Positions 9,831 to 18,631 are shown, counted from the first letter of the stretch. The stretch is DNA of 64,000 nt from Variovorax paradoxus (GCF_024734665.1 NZ_CP102931.1:6508001-6572000), one strand, 5' to 3'. Numbers and translations are program-made. The notes: generated from the sequence alone by a model not told the origin.

Positions 9831-11564
9831 TCAGTTGGAACTCGGGGTCGCGCGGTTCGCGACGTATGCGCGCCAGCCGCCGTGATGGGTCACGTCCTGC
9901 GCGCCGGCCAGTGCATGGCCCTCGCAGATGAAGCCTTTCACCCAGCTGCCATCGGCCAGCTCGACGCTGCCGAGGCCCAGGGGCGGTGGAATGAGGGAGA
10001 GAAAGCTGCCGACCTGCGCCAGTGGCACGGCCCACACTTCGAGCGCGATGGCGGCGCCTTCATTGCCTTCGACCACACGCTGCAGGCCGGGCTTGGGCGG
10101 CACGGTTCCCGGCAACGCGTAGAGGCGATAGAAGGGCGAGGTCGTGGTGGCACGCAGCAACTTGGCGCCGCGCTCGGTGAGCTGGGCGTTGAGCGGCATG
10201 CCCGAGAGATGCGCACCGACCACGGCGATGGGCAGGGTGCCGGCGTCCGGCGCGGCGAGGCCGGGAATGGCGCGCGGCTCGGGCAGCGGCACGCCGGTCG
10301 CGCCTTGCGCGAGCCCGGTGGCGTGGTGGTAGCGCTGGCCCAGGTCGGCCAGCGCGAGGTCGCTGCCGCAGGGGCCGATCAGCGTGATGCCGAAGGGCAG
10401 GCCGTCCGGGCGGAGGCTGCTGGGCACGGAGAGCGCGGCGTAGTCGAGCAGGTTGACGAAGTTGGTGTACGCGCCGAGGTTGCGGTTGAGCACCACAGGG
10501 TCGGCGCGCATCTGCTCGCGGGTGTAGTGCGTGGGCGCGGTGGGCACGAGCAGCACGTCGATGTCGCGCCACATCGGCTCGACCTGTTGAGCGATGGCGC
10601 GCAGCCGCGTCTGGGCCTCGAACACGTCGGCAGCACTGTAGTTGCGGCCGCTCGCGAGGATGCCGCGCACGGGCTCGATCACCTCGTCGCCGTGCGCATC
10701 GAAGAACTCGCGCACCGCGGCGTAGCGTTCGGCGACCAGCGCGCTTTCATAGAGCAGCGCGGCGGCCTCGGCGAGCGGGGCGTAGGAAATGGTGACCGGC
10801 GAGCCGCCCATGGCCAGCAGGCGCGCGGTCGCGTCGTTGAACGCCCGTTCGGCGGCGTCGTCGCCGAAGAAGCTCAGCCTGTCGGGCACGCCGAAGCGGA
10901 AGTGCGCGGGCAGCGGCTTGCGGCTCAGGGCCAGGTCGCGCGAGTACGGGTCGCGCGCGTCGTGGCCGACTGCGGCGAGCAGCACGTCGACCGCGGTGGC
11001 GACAGTGCGCGCGAAGATCGAAACGCAATCTGCGCTCTGCGCCGCGGGAACCACGCCGAAGGTGCTCAGCAGGCCGCGCGAAGGCTTGAGGCCGACGATG
11101 TTGTTGAGCCCGGCCGGCACGCGGCCAGAGCCTGCGGTGTCGGTGCCCAGTGCGAAGTCGACCTCGCCGGCCGCCACCACATAGGCCGAGCCCGAGCTGG
11201 AGCCGCCCGAAACGTATCGCGCGTCGAAGGCGTTCGGCACCTCACCGTACGGCGAGCGCGTGCCGTTCAGGCCGCAGGCGAACTGGTCGAGGTTGGTCTT
11301 GCCGGCCAGCGATGCACCGGCTTCGAGCAGGCGCTGCACCACGGCTGCGTGAGCCTTGGGGAGGCGGTCGAAGGCCGGACAGGCGGCCGTGGTGGGCGCG
11401 CCGGCCACGTCGATGTTGTCCTTGACTGCGAAGCTCAGTCCGGCGAGCGGCAGGGCAAAGCCCAGGGCCTTGCCAGCCGCTGCGTCCGCCACGGGGGCCG
11501 CGAATTTCGCGATCCAGGCGGCGGCGGGCGATCCGCTTTCTCCGTTTTCTTCATGCACCATCAT
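9831..11564 (-). CDS. atzF: allophanate hydrolase
   Basis: Amidase-signature enzyme converting allophanate to ammonia and carbon dioxide, the last step of biuret breakdown. The catalytic Lys lies in FAVKDNIDVAG, the cis-Ser in GGSSSGSAYVVAAGEVDFAL, and the nucleophile Ser in GTDTAGSGRVPAGLNN. A C-terminal domain of about 130 residues (from LPIAVVGAHLSGMPLN to the end) is the region found in AtzF and urea amidolyase and distinguishes it from GatA-type amidases. The start is taken at the ATG at 11564 (MMVHEENGE), preceded by GGA at suitable distance; a longer frame starts at 11579 inside a palindrome. First gene of the operon. Confidence 0.92.
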   Translation of the reverse strand: MMVHEENGESGSPAAAWIAKFAAPVADAAAGKALGFALPLAGLSFAVKDNIDVAGAPTTAACPAFDRLPKAHAAVVQRLLEAGASLAGKTNLDQFACGLNGTRSPYGEVPNAFDARYVSGGSSSGSAYVVAAGEVDFALGTDTAGSGRVPAGLNNIVGLKPSRGLLSTFGVVPAAQSADCVSIFARTVATAVDVLLAAVGHDARDPYSRDLALSRKPLPAHFRFGVPDRLSFFGDDAAERAFNDATARLLAMGGSPVTISYAPLAEAAALLYESALVAERYAAVREFFDAHGDEVIEPVRGILASGRNYSAADVFEAQTRLRAIAQQVEPMWRDIDVLLVPTAPTHYTREQMRADPVVLNRNLGAYTNFVNLLDYAALSVPSSLRPDGLPFGITLIGPCGSDLALADLGQRYHHATGLAQGATGVPLPEPRAIPGLAAPDAGTLPIAVVGAHLSGMPLNAQLTERGAKLLRATTTSPFYRLYALPGTVPPKPGLQRVVEGNEGAAIALEVWAVPLAQVGSFLSLIPPPLGLGSVELADGSWVKGFICEGHALAGAQDVTHHGGWRAYVANRATPSSN

Positions 11565-11574
11565 TAGGCATCCA

Positions 11575-11590
11575 AACATGTGTACAAGTT
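11575..11590. promoter_or_regulatory. candidate operator upstream of atzF
   Basis: The imperfect palindrome AACATGTGTACAAGTT (6 of 8 symmetric pairs) lies just upstream of the chosen atzF start. Its TGTACA centre resembles operators of FadR-type GntR regulators, which often control such operons. No regulator gene is in the window beside it, so this is a position-based suggestion. Confidence 0.35.
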
Positions 11591-11634
11591 GAGATGCAAG
11601 CGGCGTGCCAGCGGAAACGTGTCGGGGATTGGCC

Positions 11635-11744
11635 CCCTCTCCCCTCGGGGAGAGGGTTGGGGTGAGGGCAGGTGCGGACGATGAGGCGCGGCTCTTATCT
11701 AGAGGCCGCCGCCCTCACCCCGCCCTCTCCCCAAGAGGAGAGGG
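11635..11744. repeat. palindromic REP-like element with two inverted units
   Basis: Two units in inverted orientation: CCCTCTCCCCTCGGGGAGAG followed by GGTTGGGGTGAGGGC (11635-11669), and GCCCTCACCCCGCCCTCTCC followed by CCAAGAGGAGAGGG (11711-11744). Each unit has its own small hairpin and the pair forms a larger stem. It fills the spacer between the M48 protease stop and the atzF promoter region and could stop or stabilise the protease transcript. No coding potential. Confidence 0.8.
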
Positions 11745-11755
11745 AGTCATGCAGG

Positions 11756-12619
11756 TCAGCTCTTCTTCGCGTCGCGGTAGAGCTTCTCGACCTTGGGCAG
11801 GTTCGCCTCAAGCTTGGTGATGCGATCCGGCCCGCTCGGGTGCGTCGAGAGAAAGTTCAAGCTGCCCTGGTTCTTCGACGCCGCAGCCATCTTCTGCCAC
11901 AGCGACACCGAAGCCTTCGGGTCATAGCCCGCACGCGCCGCGAGTTCGAGCCCCACGAGATCGGCCTCGGTCTCGTCGCTGCGGCTGAACTTGAGCGTGA
12001 GGAGCTGCGTGCCGGCACGCGCCGCCAGGTCGCCCACCTGCCCCCAGCCGAGCAACTGCGCACCGATGGAGAGCGCCGCGCCCGTGCCCGCGCTCTTGGC
12101 CATGCGGGCACGCGCATGCTCGCGCAGCGCATGGGCCATTTCATGGCCCATGACCATCGCGACCTCGTCGTCGGTGAGCTTGAGCTGTTCGAGGATGCCG
12201 GTGAAGAAGGCGATCTTGCCGCCGGGCATGCAGAAGGCGTTGATCTGTTTGCTGCCGATCAGGTTGACCTCCCACCTCCAGTCGCGGGCGCGCGAATTCC
12301 ACGGCGTGGCGAAAGGAATGAGCCGCTGGGCGATGGCGCGCAGGCGCTGCAGTTGCGGGTTGCTGTCGCCCGCGAGCGCATTCTTGGCGCGTGCCTGTTC
12401 GAGCAATTGGCCGTATTGCTGCACGCCGGCCGCCTCGATCCTGTCGGCCGGCACGAGGTTGCGCGCCACCGATGCATTGCCGACATCGACCTGCGCCAAT
12501 GCCGGTGCGCTCAGGGCCGCGCCGGCGGCGGCCAGAAGAAAGGCCCGCCGGGGATTCCACGTGGAAGCGGCAGAAATGGCAGAAGTGGCGGAAACAGGGC
12601 GATCGCAGCGTGTGCACAT
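11756..12619 (-). CDS. M48-family metalloprotease
   Basis: Zinc endopeptidase of 287 residues. The zinc motif HEMAH lies in MVMGHEMAHALREHARARMA, and the downstream Glu ligand is in SRSDETEADLVGLELAARAG. An N-terminal signal-like segment (RRAFLLAAAGAALSAPALAQ) points to export, as in YggG/LoiP-type cell-envelope proteases. MPGGKIAFFTGIL is a typical M48 block. The ATG at 12619 is the first in frame; a later start nearer the signal is possible. Divergent from the AmpG-like gene. Confidence 0.9.
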   Translation of the reverse strand: MCTRCDRPVSATSAISAASTWNPRRAFLLAAAGAALSAPALAQVDVGNASVARNLVPADRIEAAGVQQYGQLLEQARAKNALAGDSNPQLQRLRAIAQRLIPFATPWNSRARDWRWEVNLIGSKQINAFCMPGGKIAFFTGILEQLKLTDDEVAMVMGHEMAHALREHARARMAKSAGTGAALSIGAQLLGWGQVGDLAARAGTQLLTLKFSRSDETEADLVGLELAARAGYDPKASVSLWQKMAAASKNQGSLNFLSTHPSGPDRITKLEANLPKVEKLYRDAKKS

Positions 12620-12697
12620 AGGAGCCGGATCATAGGAACAAATGAAGACAAAGGCCCTGGCCGATGTCCCCCGCCACTCATGGACAATCCGGGGTTC

Positions 12698-14302
12698 ATG
12701 TCCGCCTCGCCCGCAGAAACCCCCACCACCCCCTCTCCGCCCTGGCGCGACGCGCTGAAGGTCTACCTGGAACCCGCCACCCTGCGCATGCTGGCGCTGG
12801 GTTTCTCGGCCGGGCTGCCGCTGCTGCTGGTGCTCGGCACCCTGAGTTTTCGCCTGCGCGAAGCGGGCATCGACCGCACCACCATCGGCTACCTGAGCTG
12901 GGTCGGCCTGGCCTACGGCTTCAAGTGGGTCTGGGCGCCGCTGGTCGACCGGCTGCCGCTGCCGCCGCTGACCACACTGCTGGGGCGCCGGCGCGGCTGG
13001 CTGCTGCTGGCGCAGTGCGTGGTCATTGCCGGGCTGATAGGCATGGCGCTGAACGACCCTAGGCTGGGCCTCACGCCGCTGATCTGGTGCGCTCTGCTGG
13101 TGGCCTTCGGCTCGGCCACGCAAGACATCGCGCTCGACGCCTTCCGCATCGAATCGGCCGAAACGCGCAAGCAGGCCGCGCTGGCGGCGGCCTATCAGAC
13201 CGGCTACCGGCTCGCGATGATCTGGGCCGGCGCGGGCGTGCTGTGGGTCGCGGCCTGGGCCGAGGTGGCGCCGGCCGCCGCAGTCACGGGCGCGGCGGCG
13301 TACCAGAACGGTGCCTGGAAGACGGCTTACCTGGTGATGGCGGCCTCGATGGCGGTGGGCGTGATCACGGTGCTGCTGTCGCCCGAACCAGCGCCGAAGG
13401 AGCGCCAGATTGAAACGGCCGAGATGGCCGCTACGCGTGAGCAGATCGCAACGACCGGGATTCCCGTCTACGGCGCGATGCTTGCGCTGGCCGTCGTTCT
13501 GCTCGTTCCGGCTGCCGTGGCGCTCCAGATTCACTTTGTGATTCTCATCACGGCACTGTTGATCTTTGTGTCGCCGGTCGTGCTCGCCTACGCAGCGCTG
13601 GTTATATGGGCCGCGCGCATGAAATGGCGCGTGCGCATTCCCCAGCGGGCGCTCTCGCTGGTCGTCTGGTTCATTCACGCCTTCTACAAGCCCTTCGCCG
13701 ACTTCATCCGCCGCTACAAATGGCAGGCCATGCTGATCCTTTCGCTGATCGCCATCTACCGCATCAGCGACGTGGTGATGGGCATCATGGCCAACCCCTT
13801 CTACGTCGACATGGGCTTCACCAAGGACGAGGTGGCCTCGGTCAGCAAGATCTACGGCGTGATCATGACGCTGGTGGGCGCCTTCGTGGGCGGCGTGCTG
13901 TCGATGCGCCTGGGCGTGATGCGGGTGCTGATGCTGGGCGCGGTGCTCAGCGCGGCCAGCAACCTGCTGTTTGCCTGGCTGGCCTCGCGCGGGCACGACC
14001 TGACGGCGCTGATCGCCGTGGTCTCGGCCGACAACCTGGCCGGCGGCATCGCCTCGGCGGCCTTCATCGCCTACCTGTCGAGCCTCACGAACATCAGCTA
14101 TTCGGCCACGCAGTACGCCTTGTTCAGCTCGCTGATGCTGCTGCTGCCGAAGTTCATCGCCGGTTATTCAGGCGTCTTCGTCGATGCCTACGGCTACAGC
14201 ACCTTCTTCGTCGCCACCGCGCTCTTGGGCGTGCCGGTGCTGGTGCTGGTGGCGCTGGCCTCGCGAATGACGGCCATCACAAGCCCCACGGACCGTCAAT
14301 AG
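12698..14302 (+). CDS. ampG: AmpG-like MFS permease
   Basis: Inner-membrane permease of about 534 residues with at least 12 hydrophobic segments, similar to AmpG muropeptide importers used in cell-wall recycling. FSAGLPLLLVLGTLSFRLRE, FGSATQDIALDAFRIE and IYRISDVVMGIMANPFYVDM are characteristic. A central stretch between the two halves (about residues 235-330) is long. The start at 12698 (MSASPAETP) is preferred; an ATG at 12680 is in frame. The stop codon lies in the palindrome TAGGGCCTGGGCCCTA (14300-14315), which might act as a weak terminator. Confidence 0.85.
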   Translation: MSASPAETPTTPSPPWRDALKVYLEPATLRMLALGFSAGLPLLLVLGTLSFRLREAGIDRTTIGYLSWVGLAYGFKWVWAPLVDRLPLPPLTTLLGRRRGWLLLAQCVVIAGLIGMALNDPRLGLTPLIWCALLVAFGSATQDIALDAFRIESAETRKQAALAAAYQTGYRLAMIWAGAGVLWVAAWAEVAPAAAVTGAAAYQNGAWKTAYLVMAASMAVGVITVLLSPEPAPKERQIETAEMAATREQIATTGIPVYGAMLALAVVLLVPAAVALQIHFVILITALLIFVSPVVLAYAALVIWAARMKWRVRIPQRALSLVVWFIHAFYKPFADFIRRYKWQAMLILSLIAIYRISDVVMGIMANPFYVDMGFTKDEVASVSKIYGVIMTLVGAFVGGVLSMRLGVMRVLMLGAVLSAASNLLFAWLASRGHDLTALIAVVSADNLAGGIASAAFIAYLSSLTNISYSATQYALFSSLMLLLPKFIAGYSGVFVDAYGYSTFFVATALLGVPVLVLVALASRMTAITSPTDRQ

Positions 14303-14458
14303 GGCCTGGGCCCTATAGGAAACAGCCGACGCTGCACGCGCCGCGCAACTGGTAGGCTGTGCCGGTATACATTCGTTTCTTTCATTCTCCTTTCCCTCCT
14401 GCGCCCTCTTCCTGCGCACCCATCGTCCGCGAGCCAGCCAGCAAGCCCCTACAAGATC

Positions 14459-15661
14459 GTGCCGTCCCGAATTTCTCCTCTCCAAATCAGCGCCTACACG
14501 GCGACCTCCGCCGTCGGTGTCGGCAAGGACGTGCTGGCCGACGCGCTCGCCCACTCGCGCAGCGGGCTGCGCGCCAATGACTTCGGCGATGCACCGCTGC
14601 CCACCTGGATCGGCCGCGTCGACGGCCTCGAGGAGATCCGCCTGCCCGAATCCCTCGCCCATTGGGACTGCCGCAACAACCGGCTCGCCTGGCTGGGCCT
14701 GCATGCCGACGGCTTCATCGAGGCCGTGGCTGCCGCGCGCGAAAAGTACGGCGCCTCGCGCATCGCGCTGATCCTGGGCACCTCGACCGCCAGCATCGGC
14801 GAGACCGAGCTGGCCTACACCCAGCTCGACGAGCAGGGCATGTTCCCGGTGAACCAGCGCCGCGCCGCGGTGCACACGCCGCACTCGCTGGCCATGTTCA
14901 CGCAGCAGGTGCTGGGCATCAGTGGCCCGAGCGAGACCATTTCCACCGCCTGCTCGTCGAGCGCCAAGGTGTTCGCCTCGGCCGAGCGGCTGATCCGCCT
15001 GGGCCTGGCCGACGCGGCCGTGGTCGGCGGGGCCGACACGCTGTGCGGCAGCGTGCTGTTCGGCTTTAACTCGCTCGAACTGGTGTCGAGCGAGCCGTGC
15101 CGGCCCTTCGACGCCACCCGCAAGGGCATCAGCCTCGGCGAGGCCGCGGGCTTCGCGCTGGTCGAGCGCGTGCAGACCGGCGCCGATGCCGCGCCGCTGC
15201 ACCTGCTGGGCTACGGTGAGGCGAGCGACGCGCACCACATGTCGACGCCGCACCCCGAGGGCCTGGGCGCCGAGCGCGCGCTCGACGAGGCGCTGGCGCG
15301 CGCCGGCCTCACGCCCGAGGCCATCGACTACATCAACATGCACGGAACCGCGAGCCAGAAGAACGACGAGGTCGAGGGCGCGCTGGTGGCGCGCCGCTTC
15401 CCGGCACGCACGCATGCCAGCTCGACCAAGGGCTTCATGGGCCACACACTGGGCGCGGCGGGCATCGTCGAGGCCGTCATCAGCCTGCTGGCCATCGAGC
15501 GCGGCGTGATGCCGGGCACCGTCAACACCCACACGCTGGACGAAGGCTTCGGCCCGCAGATCAGGCTCGAACCGGCGCGCGGCGAGGTGCGCTATGCGCT
15601 GACCAATTCGTTCGGCTTCGGCGGCAACAACTGTTCGCTCGTTTTCGGCAAAGCGGCATGA
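14459..15661 (+). CDS. beta-ketoacyl-ACP synthase, aryl-polyene (ApeO-like) type
   Basis: Thiolase-fold condensing enzyme of 400 residues with an intact Cys-His-His set: Cys in ISTACSSSAKVF, His in NMHGTASQKND and His in GFMGHTLGAAG. The opening LQISAYTATSAVGVGKDVL resembles ketosynthases of aryl-polyene clusters more than FabB or FabF. The start is GTG. It overlaps the next gene by ATGA, so the two subunits are probably made together. No other aryl-polyene genes (ACP, dehydratase, ketoreductase, lyase) are nearby. Confidence 0.8.
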   Translation: MPSRISPLQISAYTATSAVGVGKDVLADALAHSRSGLRANDFGDAPLPTWIGRVDGLEEIRLPESLAHWDCRNNRLAWLGLHADGFIEAVAAAREKYGASRIALILGTSTASIGETELAYTQLDEQGMFPVNQRRAAVHTPHSLAMFTQQVLGISGPSETISTACSSSAKVFASAERLIRLGLADAAVVGGADTLCGSVLFGFNSLELVSSEPCRPFDATRKGISLGEAAGFALVERVQTGADAAPLHLLGYGEASDAHHMSTPHPEGLGAERALDEALARAGLTPEAIDYINMHGTASQKNDEVEGALVARRFPARTHASSTKGFMGHTLGAAGIVEAVISLLAIERGVMPGTVNTHTLDEGFGPQIRLEPARGEVRYALTNSFGFGGNNCSLVFGKAA

Positions 15662-16509
15662 GCGAGATGAACCAAGCCCCCACGCCCCCGACCCTCTACA
15701 TCGAAGGCCCCGCCTTCTGGACGCCCACGCTGCCCGGCTGGGAGGCCGCGCGCGCCGCTTTCCGCGGCGAAGGCACGCTGTCCGACCCGCCCGCCAAGCG
15801 CCCGTCGCCGCAGGTGCTGGCTCCGGCCGAACGCCGCCGCGCGCCCGACACCGTGGCGCTGGCGCTCGAGGTGGCGGCCGCCGCCCTGGCCGGCTCGGGC
15901 CGCAACGCAGCCGACGTGCCCTGCGTGTTCACGTCGGCGCACGGCGACCTGTCGATCAACGACTACATGTGCAGCACGCTCGCGGGCGACCCGAAGATGC
16001 TGTCGCCCACCAAGTTCCACAACTCGGTGCACAACGCGGCCGTGGGCTACTGGACCATCGGCACCGGCTGCATGGCGGCCAGCAACGCGGTTTCGGCCTA
16101 CGAGCACAGCTTTGCCTCGGGCCTGCTCGAAGCTGCGGTGCAATGCGCCTGCGACCAGGAGCCGGTGCTGCTGGTGGGCTACGACGCGCCCACGGTGGGC
16201 GCGCTGACCTCCGTCACCGACAGCCGCGGCCTGCTGGCGCTGGCGCTGGTGCTCGCCAGCGAACCGACCGAACGGACCGTGGCGGCGCTCGACTGGTCGC
16301 TGGCCAGCAGCGAGAACAACAACACCGCCACGCCGCCGCGCTCGGAGGCCGCGAAGTCGCTCGCCGAAATCAACCCCATGGCACAGGCGCTGCCGCTGTT
16401 CGAATCGCTGGCGCACATCGACAATGCCAACGGTTCGGCCCCCATCGACCTGCCGCTGTCTCCCACGCTGTCGCTGCGGCTGCAGCTGAGGCCGCACAGC
16501 CGGGGCTGA
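15658..16509 (+). CDS. beta-ketoacyl synthase chain-length-factor-like protein
   Basis: A 283-residue protein corresponding to the shortened KS-like N-terminal domain found beside aryl-polyene ketosynthases. It contains the block KFHNSVHNAAVGYWTIGTGC and GFPxxHx-like His residues are absent, so it probably does not act alone. LAPAERRRAPDTVALALEVA is typical of the family. Translationally coupled to the upstream ketosynthase by ATGA. It presumably partners that enzyme and sets chain length. Confidence 0.75.
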   Translation: MSEMNQAPTPPTLYIEGPAFWTPTLPGWEAARAAFRGEGTLSDPPAKRPSPQVLAPAERRRAPDTVALALEVAAAALAGSGRNAADVPCVFTSAHGDLSINDYMCSTLAGDPKMLSPTKFHNSVHNAAVGYWTIGTGCMAASNAVSAYEHSFASGLLEAAVQCACDQEPVLLVGYDAPTVGALTSVTDSRGLLALALVLASEPTERTVAALDWSLASSENNNTATPPRSEAAKSLAEINPMAQALPLFESLAHIDNANGSAPIDLPLSPTLSLRLQLRPHSRG

Positions 16510-16576
16510 GTACCGTGCCCCCTGCCCCCGGCGCTATGCTTTTCGCAGCATCGCCGGTTGACAGGGATATTCGAGG

Positions 16577-16591
16577 TTTACCCAACTTTAC
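16577..16591 (+). promoter_or_regulatory. candidate OmpR-type direct-repeat site
   Basis: TTTACCCAACTTTAC contains two TTTAC half-sites with a 10-bp period, about 37 bp before the response-regulator start. OmpR/PhoB-family regulators bind such tandem repeats, so autoregulation is possible. A TTGACA hexamer lies at 16558-16563. Confidence 0.3.
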
Positions 16592-16627
16592 GGAGCGTTC
16601 AAGCCTGCTTGCTCCCTGTGGACGACC

Positions 16628-17350
16628 ATGAAGCGCATGAGCACCCCCCAACTCCTGATGATCGAAGACGACGCCCGCCTGGCGCAGATGGTGGGCGAAT
16701 ACCTGACGCAGTCGGGCTTCGCGTTCAACCATGCCGGCGACGGCGCCGCCGGGCTCGAGCAGCTGCAGCAGCACGCGCCCGACCTGGTGATCCTCGACCT
16801 GATGCTGCCCGACACCGACGGGCTCGAAGTCTGCCGCCGCATCCGCGCGCTGCCCGGCCCGCTGTCGAAGGTGTCGGTGCTGATGCTGACGGCCAAGGGC
16901 GACCCGATGGACCGCATCATCGGCCTTGAGATCGGCGCCGACGACTACCTGCCCAAGCCCTTCGAGCCGCGCGAGCTGCTGGCGCGCATCCGCGCCGTGC
17001 TGCGCCGCCGCAGCGAGAACGCCACCGAGGCCGAAGCCTCAACGGTGATGCGCTTCGGCACGCTGGAGATCGACCGCAATGCACGCACCGTGTCGGTGGC
17101 CGGCGCGCTGGCCGATCTCACCTCCTACCAGTTCGACCTGCTGGTGGCGATGGCCGAACGCGCGGGCCGCGTGCTCACGCGCGACCAGATCATGGAGGCC
17201 GTGCGCGGCCGCGAGCTCGAAGCCTTCGACCGCTCCATCGACGTGCACATGGGCCGCATCCGCGCGGCCATAGAAGTCGACGCGAAGAACCCAAAGCGCA
17301 TCCTCACGGTGCGCGGTGTGGGCTACGTGTTCGCCAAGCAACAAGACTGA
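16628..17350 (+). CDS. OmpR-family response regulator
   Basis: DNA-binding response regulator of 240 residues. The receiver domain has the acidic pair in LMIEDDARL, the phosphorylated Asp in LVILDLMLPD, the Thr in LMLTAKGD and the Lys in DDYLPKPFEPRE. The C-terminal winged helix includes TSYQFDLLVAMAERAGRVLT and SIDVHMGRIRAAIE. An alternative start is the ATG at 16637. The sensor kinase follows after 10 bp. The signal is not evident from sequence. Confidence 0.95.
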   Translation: MKRMSTPQLLMIEDDARLAQMVGEYLTQSGFAFNHAGDGAAGLEQLQQHAPDLVILDLMLPDTDGLEVCRRIRALPGPLSKVSVLMLTAKGDPMDRIIGLEIGADDYLPKPFEPRELLARIRAVLRRRSENATEAEASTVMRFGTLEIDRNARTVSVAGALADLTSYQFDLLVAMAERAGRVLTRDQIMEAVRGRELEAFDRSIDVHMGRIRAAIEVDAKNPKRILTVRGVGYVFAKQQD

Positions 17351-17360
17351 GCGGCTGCCG

Positions 17361-18560
17361 ATGCTGCGCAGCCTTTATTCACGCCACCTCTACGTCCGCA
17401 TCTGGCTCGCGGTGGTGGGTGGCGTCGTCATCCTCACGCTGATGGCCAACTGGATCGTGCGCGAAGCGGCCGAAGCCGAGCGCGAGCGCTTGGCGCCGGT
17501 GCCGCGCAACGTGGTCGTGCTGGACGCACAGGACAAGCCGATCGGCGCGGGCACCGCCCTGCGCGTACCGGGCCAGGGCCTGGAATTCGACGTGACGCTC
17601 AGCGACGGCAAGGCCATCACGCTGCGCGTGGCGCCGCGCGAGCGGCCCACCGGTTCCGGCGGCTTCGCGCCGTGGCGCACGCCCTTCGGGCTGGGCTGGA
17701 TGATCGCGCTGGTGGGCGTGGCGGTGGCATTGGGCGTGTACCCGATCGTGCGGCGCATCACGCAGCGGCTGGAATCGCTGCAGCGCGGCGTGCAGCGATG
17801 GGGCGAGGGCGATCTCTCGGTGCGGGTGACCGAAGAAGGGCAGGACGAAGTGGCTGATCTCTCAAAACGATTCAACGCGTCGGCAGAACGCATCGAGCAA
17901 CTGGTGCGTTCGCACAAATCGCTGCTGGCCAACGCCTCGCACGAGTTGCGTTCGCCGCTCACACGCATCCGCATGGGCCTGGAGCTGATGGGCGAGCGCC
18001 CGAGCCCGGCCGCTCGGGAAGAAATTTCGCGCAACATTGGCGAGCTCGACCAGCTCATCGACGAGATTCTGCTGGCCAGCCGGCTCGACGCCAGCGAGGC
18101 CGACATGGGCACCATCGAGGCGGTGGACCTGACCGGCCTGGCGGCCGAAGAGTGCTCGCAGGTGAACGCCGAACTCGACCTGGCCGAAGGCACCGACAAC
18201 GCCACGCTCACCGTGCCCGGCGTGTCGCGCCTGCTGCGCCGGGCGATCCGCAACCTGCTGGAAAACGCCCGCCGCTACGGCGCCGGCGAAATCGCGGTGG
18301 AGCTGGGCAGTGCCAACGGCTACGCCACCGTGCGCGTCAACGACCGTGGCCCCGGCGTGCCCACGGCCCTGCGCGAACGCATCTTCGAGCCCTTCTACCG
18401 CCTGCCAGGCGCCAGCGAGCGCAACGGCGGCGTGGGCCTGGGGCTGGCGCTGGTGAAGTCGATCGCCGAACGGCACGGCGGCACCGTGCGCTGCGAAGAC
18501 CGGCCCGGTGGCGGCGCGAGCTTCGTGATCCGGCTGCCGGCCGCAGCGCGCGGGCACTGA
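17361..18560 (+). CDS. sensor histidine kinase, EnvZ/CpxA-like
   Basis: Membrane histidine kinase of 399 residues. A first helix (about residues 13-30) is followed by a short periplasmic segment, a second helix (about 110-130), then HAMP, a dimerisation domain with the phospho-His in LANASHELRSPLTRIRMGLE, and an ATPase domain with N-box LLENARRYG, G1 DRGPGVP, the F-box FEPFYRLPG and G2 GGVGLGLALVKSI. The ATG at 17361 was chosen because it follows the regulator stop by 10 bp and begins with the expected membrane anchor. Confidence 0.94.
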   Translation: MLRSLYSRHLYVRIWLAVVGGVVILTLMANWIVREAAEAERERLAPVPRNVVVLDAQDKPIGAGTALRVPGQGLEFDVTLSDGKAITLRVAPRERPTGSGGFAPWRTPFGLGWMIALVGVAVALGVYPIVRRITQRLESLQRGVQRWGEGDLSVRVTEEGQDEVADLSKRFNASAERIEQLVRSHKSLLANASHELRSPLTRIRMGLELMGERPSPAAREEISRNIGELDQLIDEILLASRLDASEADMGTIEAVDLTGLAAEECSQVNAELDLAEGTDNATLTVPGVSRLLRRAIRNLLENARRYGAGEIAVELGSANGYATVRVNDRGPGVPTALRERIFEPFYRLPGASERNGGVGLGLALVKSIAERHGGTVRCEDRPGGGASFVIRLPAAARGH

Positions 18561-18594
18561 GTACGCCACCCTCGCCCGCGCAGGGCCGTGGTCA

Positions 18595-18616
18595 GGTTGG
18601 CTCCCAGATGCCAACC
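18595..18616. other. short perfect hairpin between kinase and O-antigen-ligase genes
   Basis: GGTTGGC and GCCAACC form a 7-bp perfect stem with an 8-nt loop, followed by TAAAAT. It might be a weak terminator for the two-component operon or an operator for the next gene. There is no U-tract, so its role is open. Confidence 0.35.
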
Positions 18617-18631
18617 TAAAATCCCGCCCCT

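Noticed and set aside
1..11564. Complete cyanuric acid (atz) pathway
   Set aside because: BiuH, AtzF and an AtzH-like protein are present, but there is no AtzD-type ring-opening hydrolase and no AtzE/AtzG. I describe it as a biuret/allophanate operon instead.
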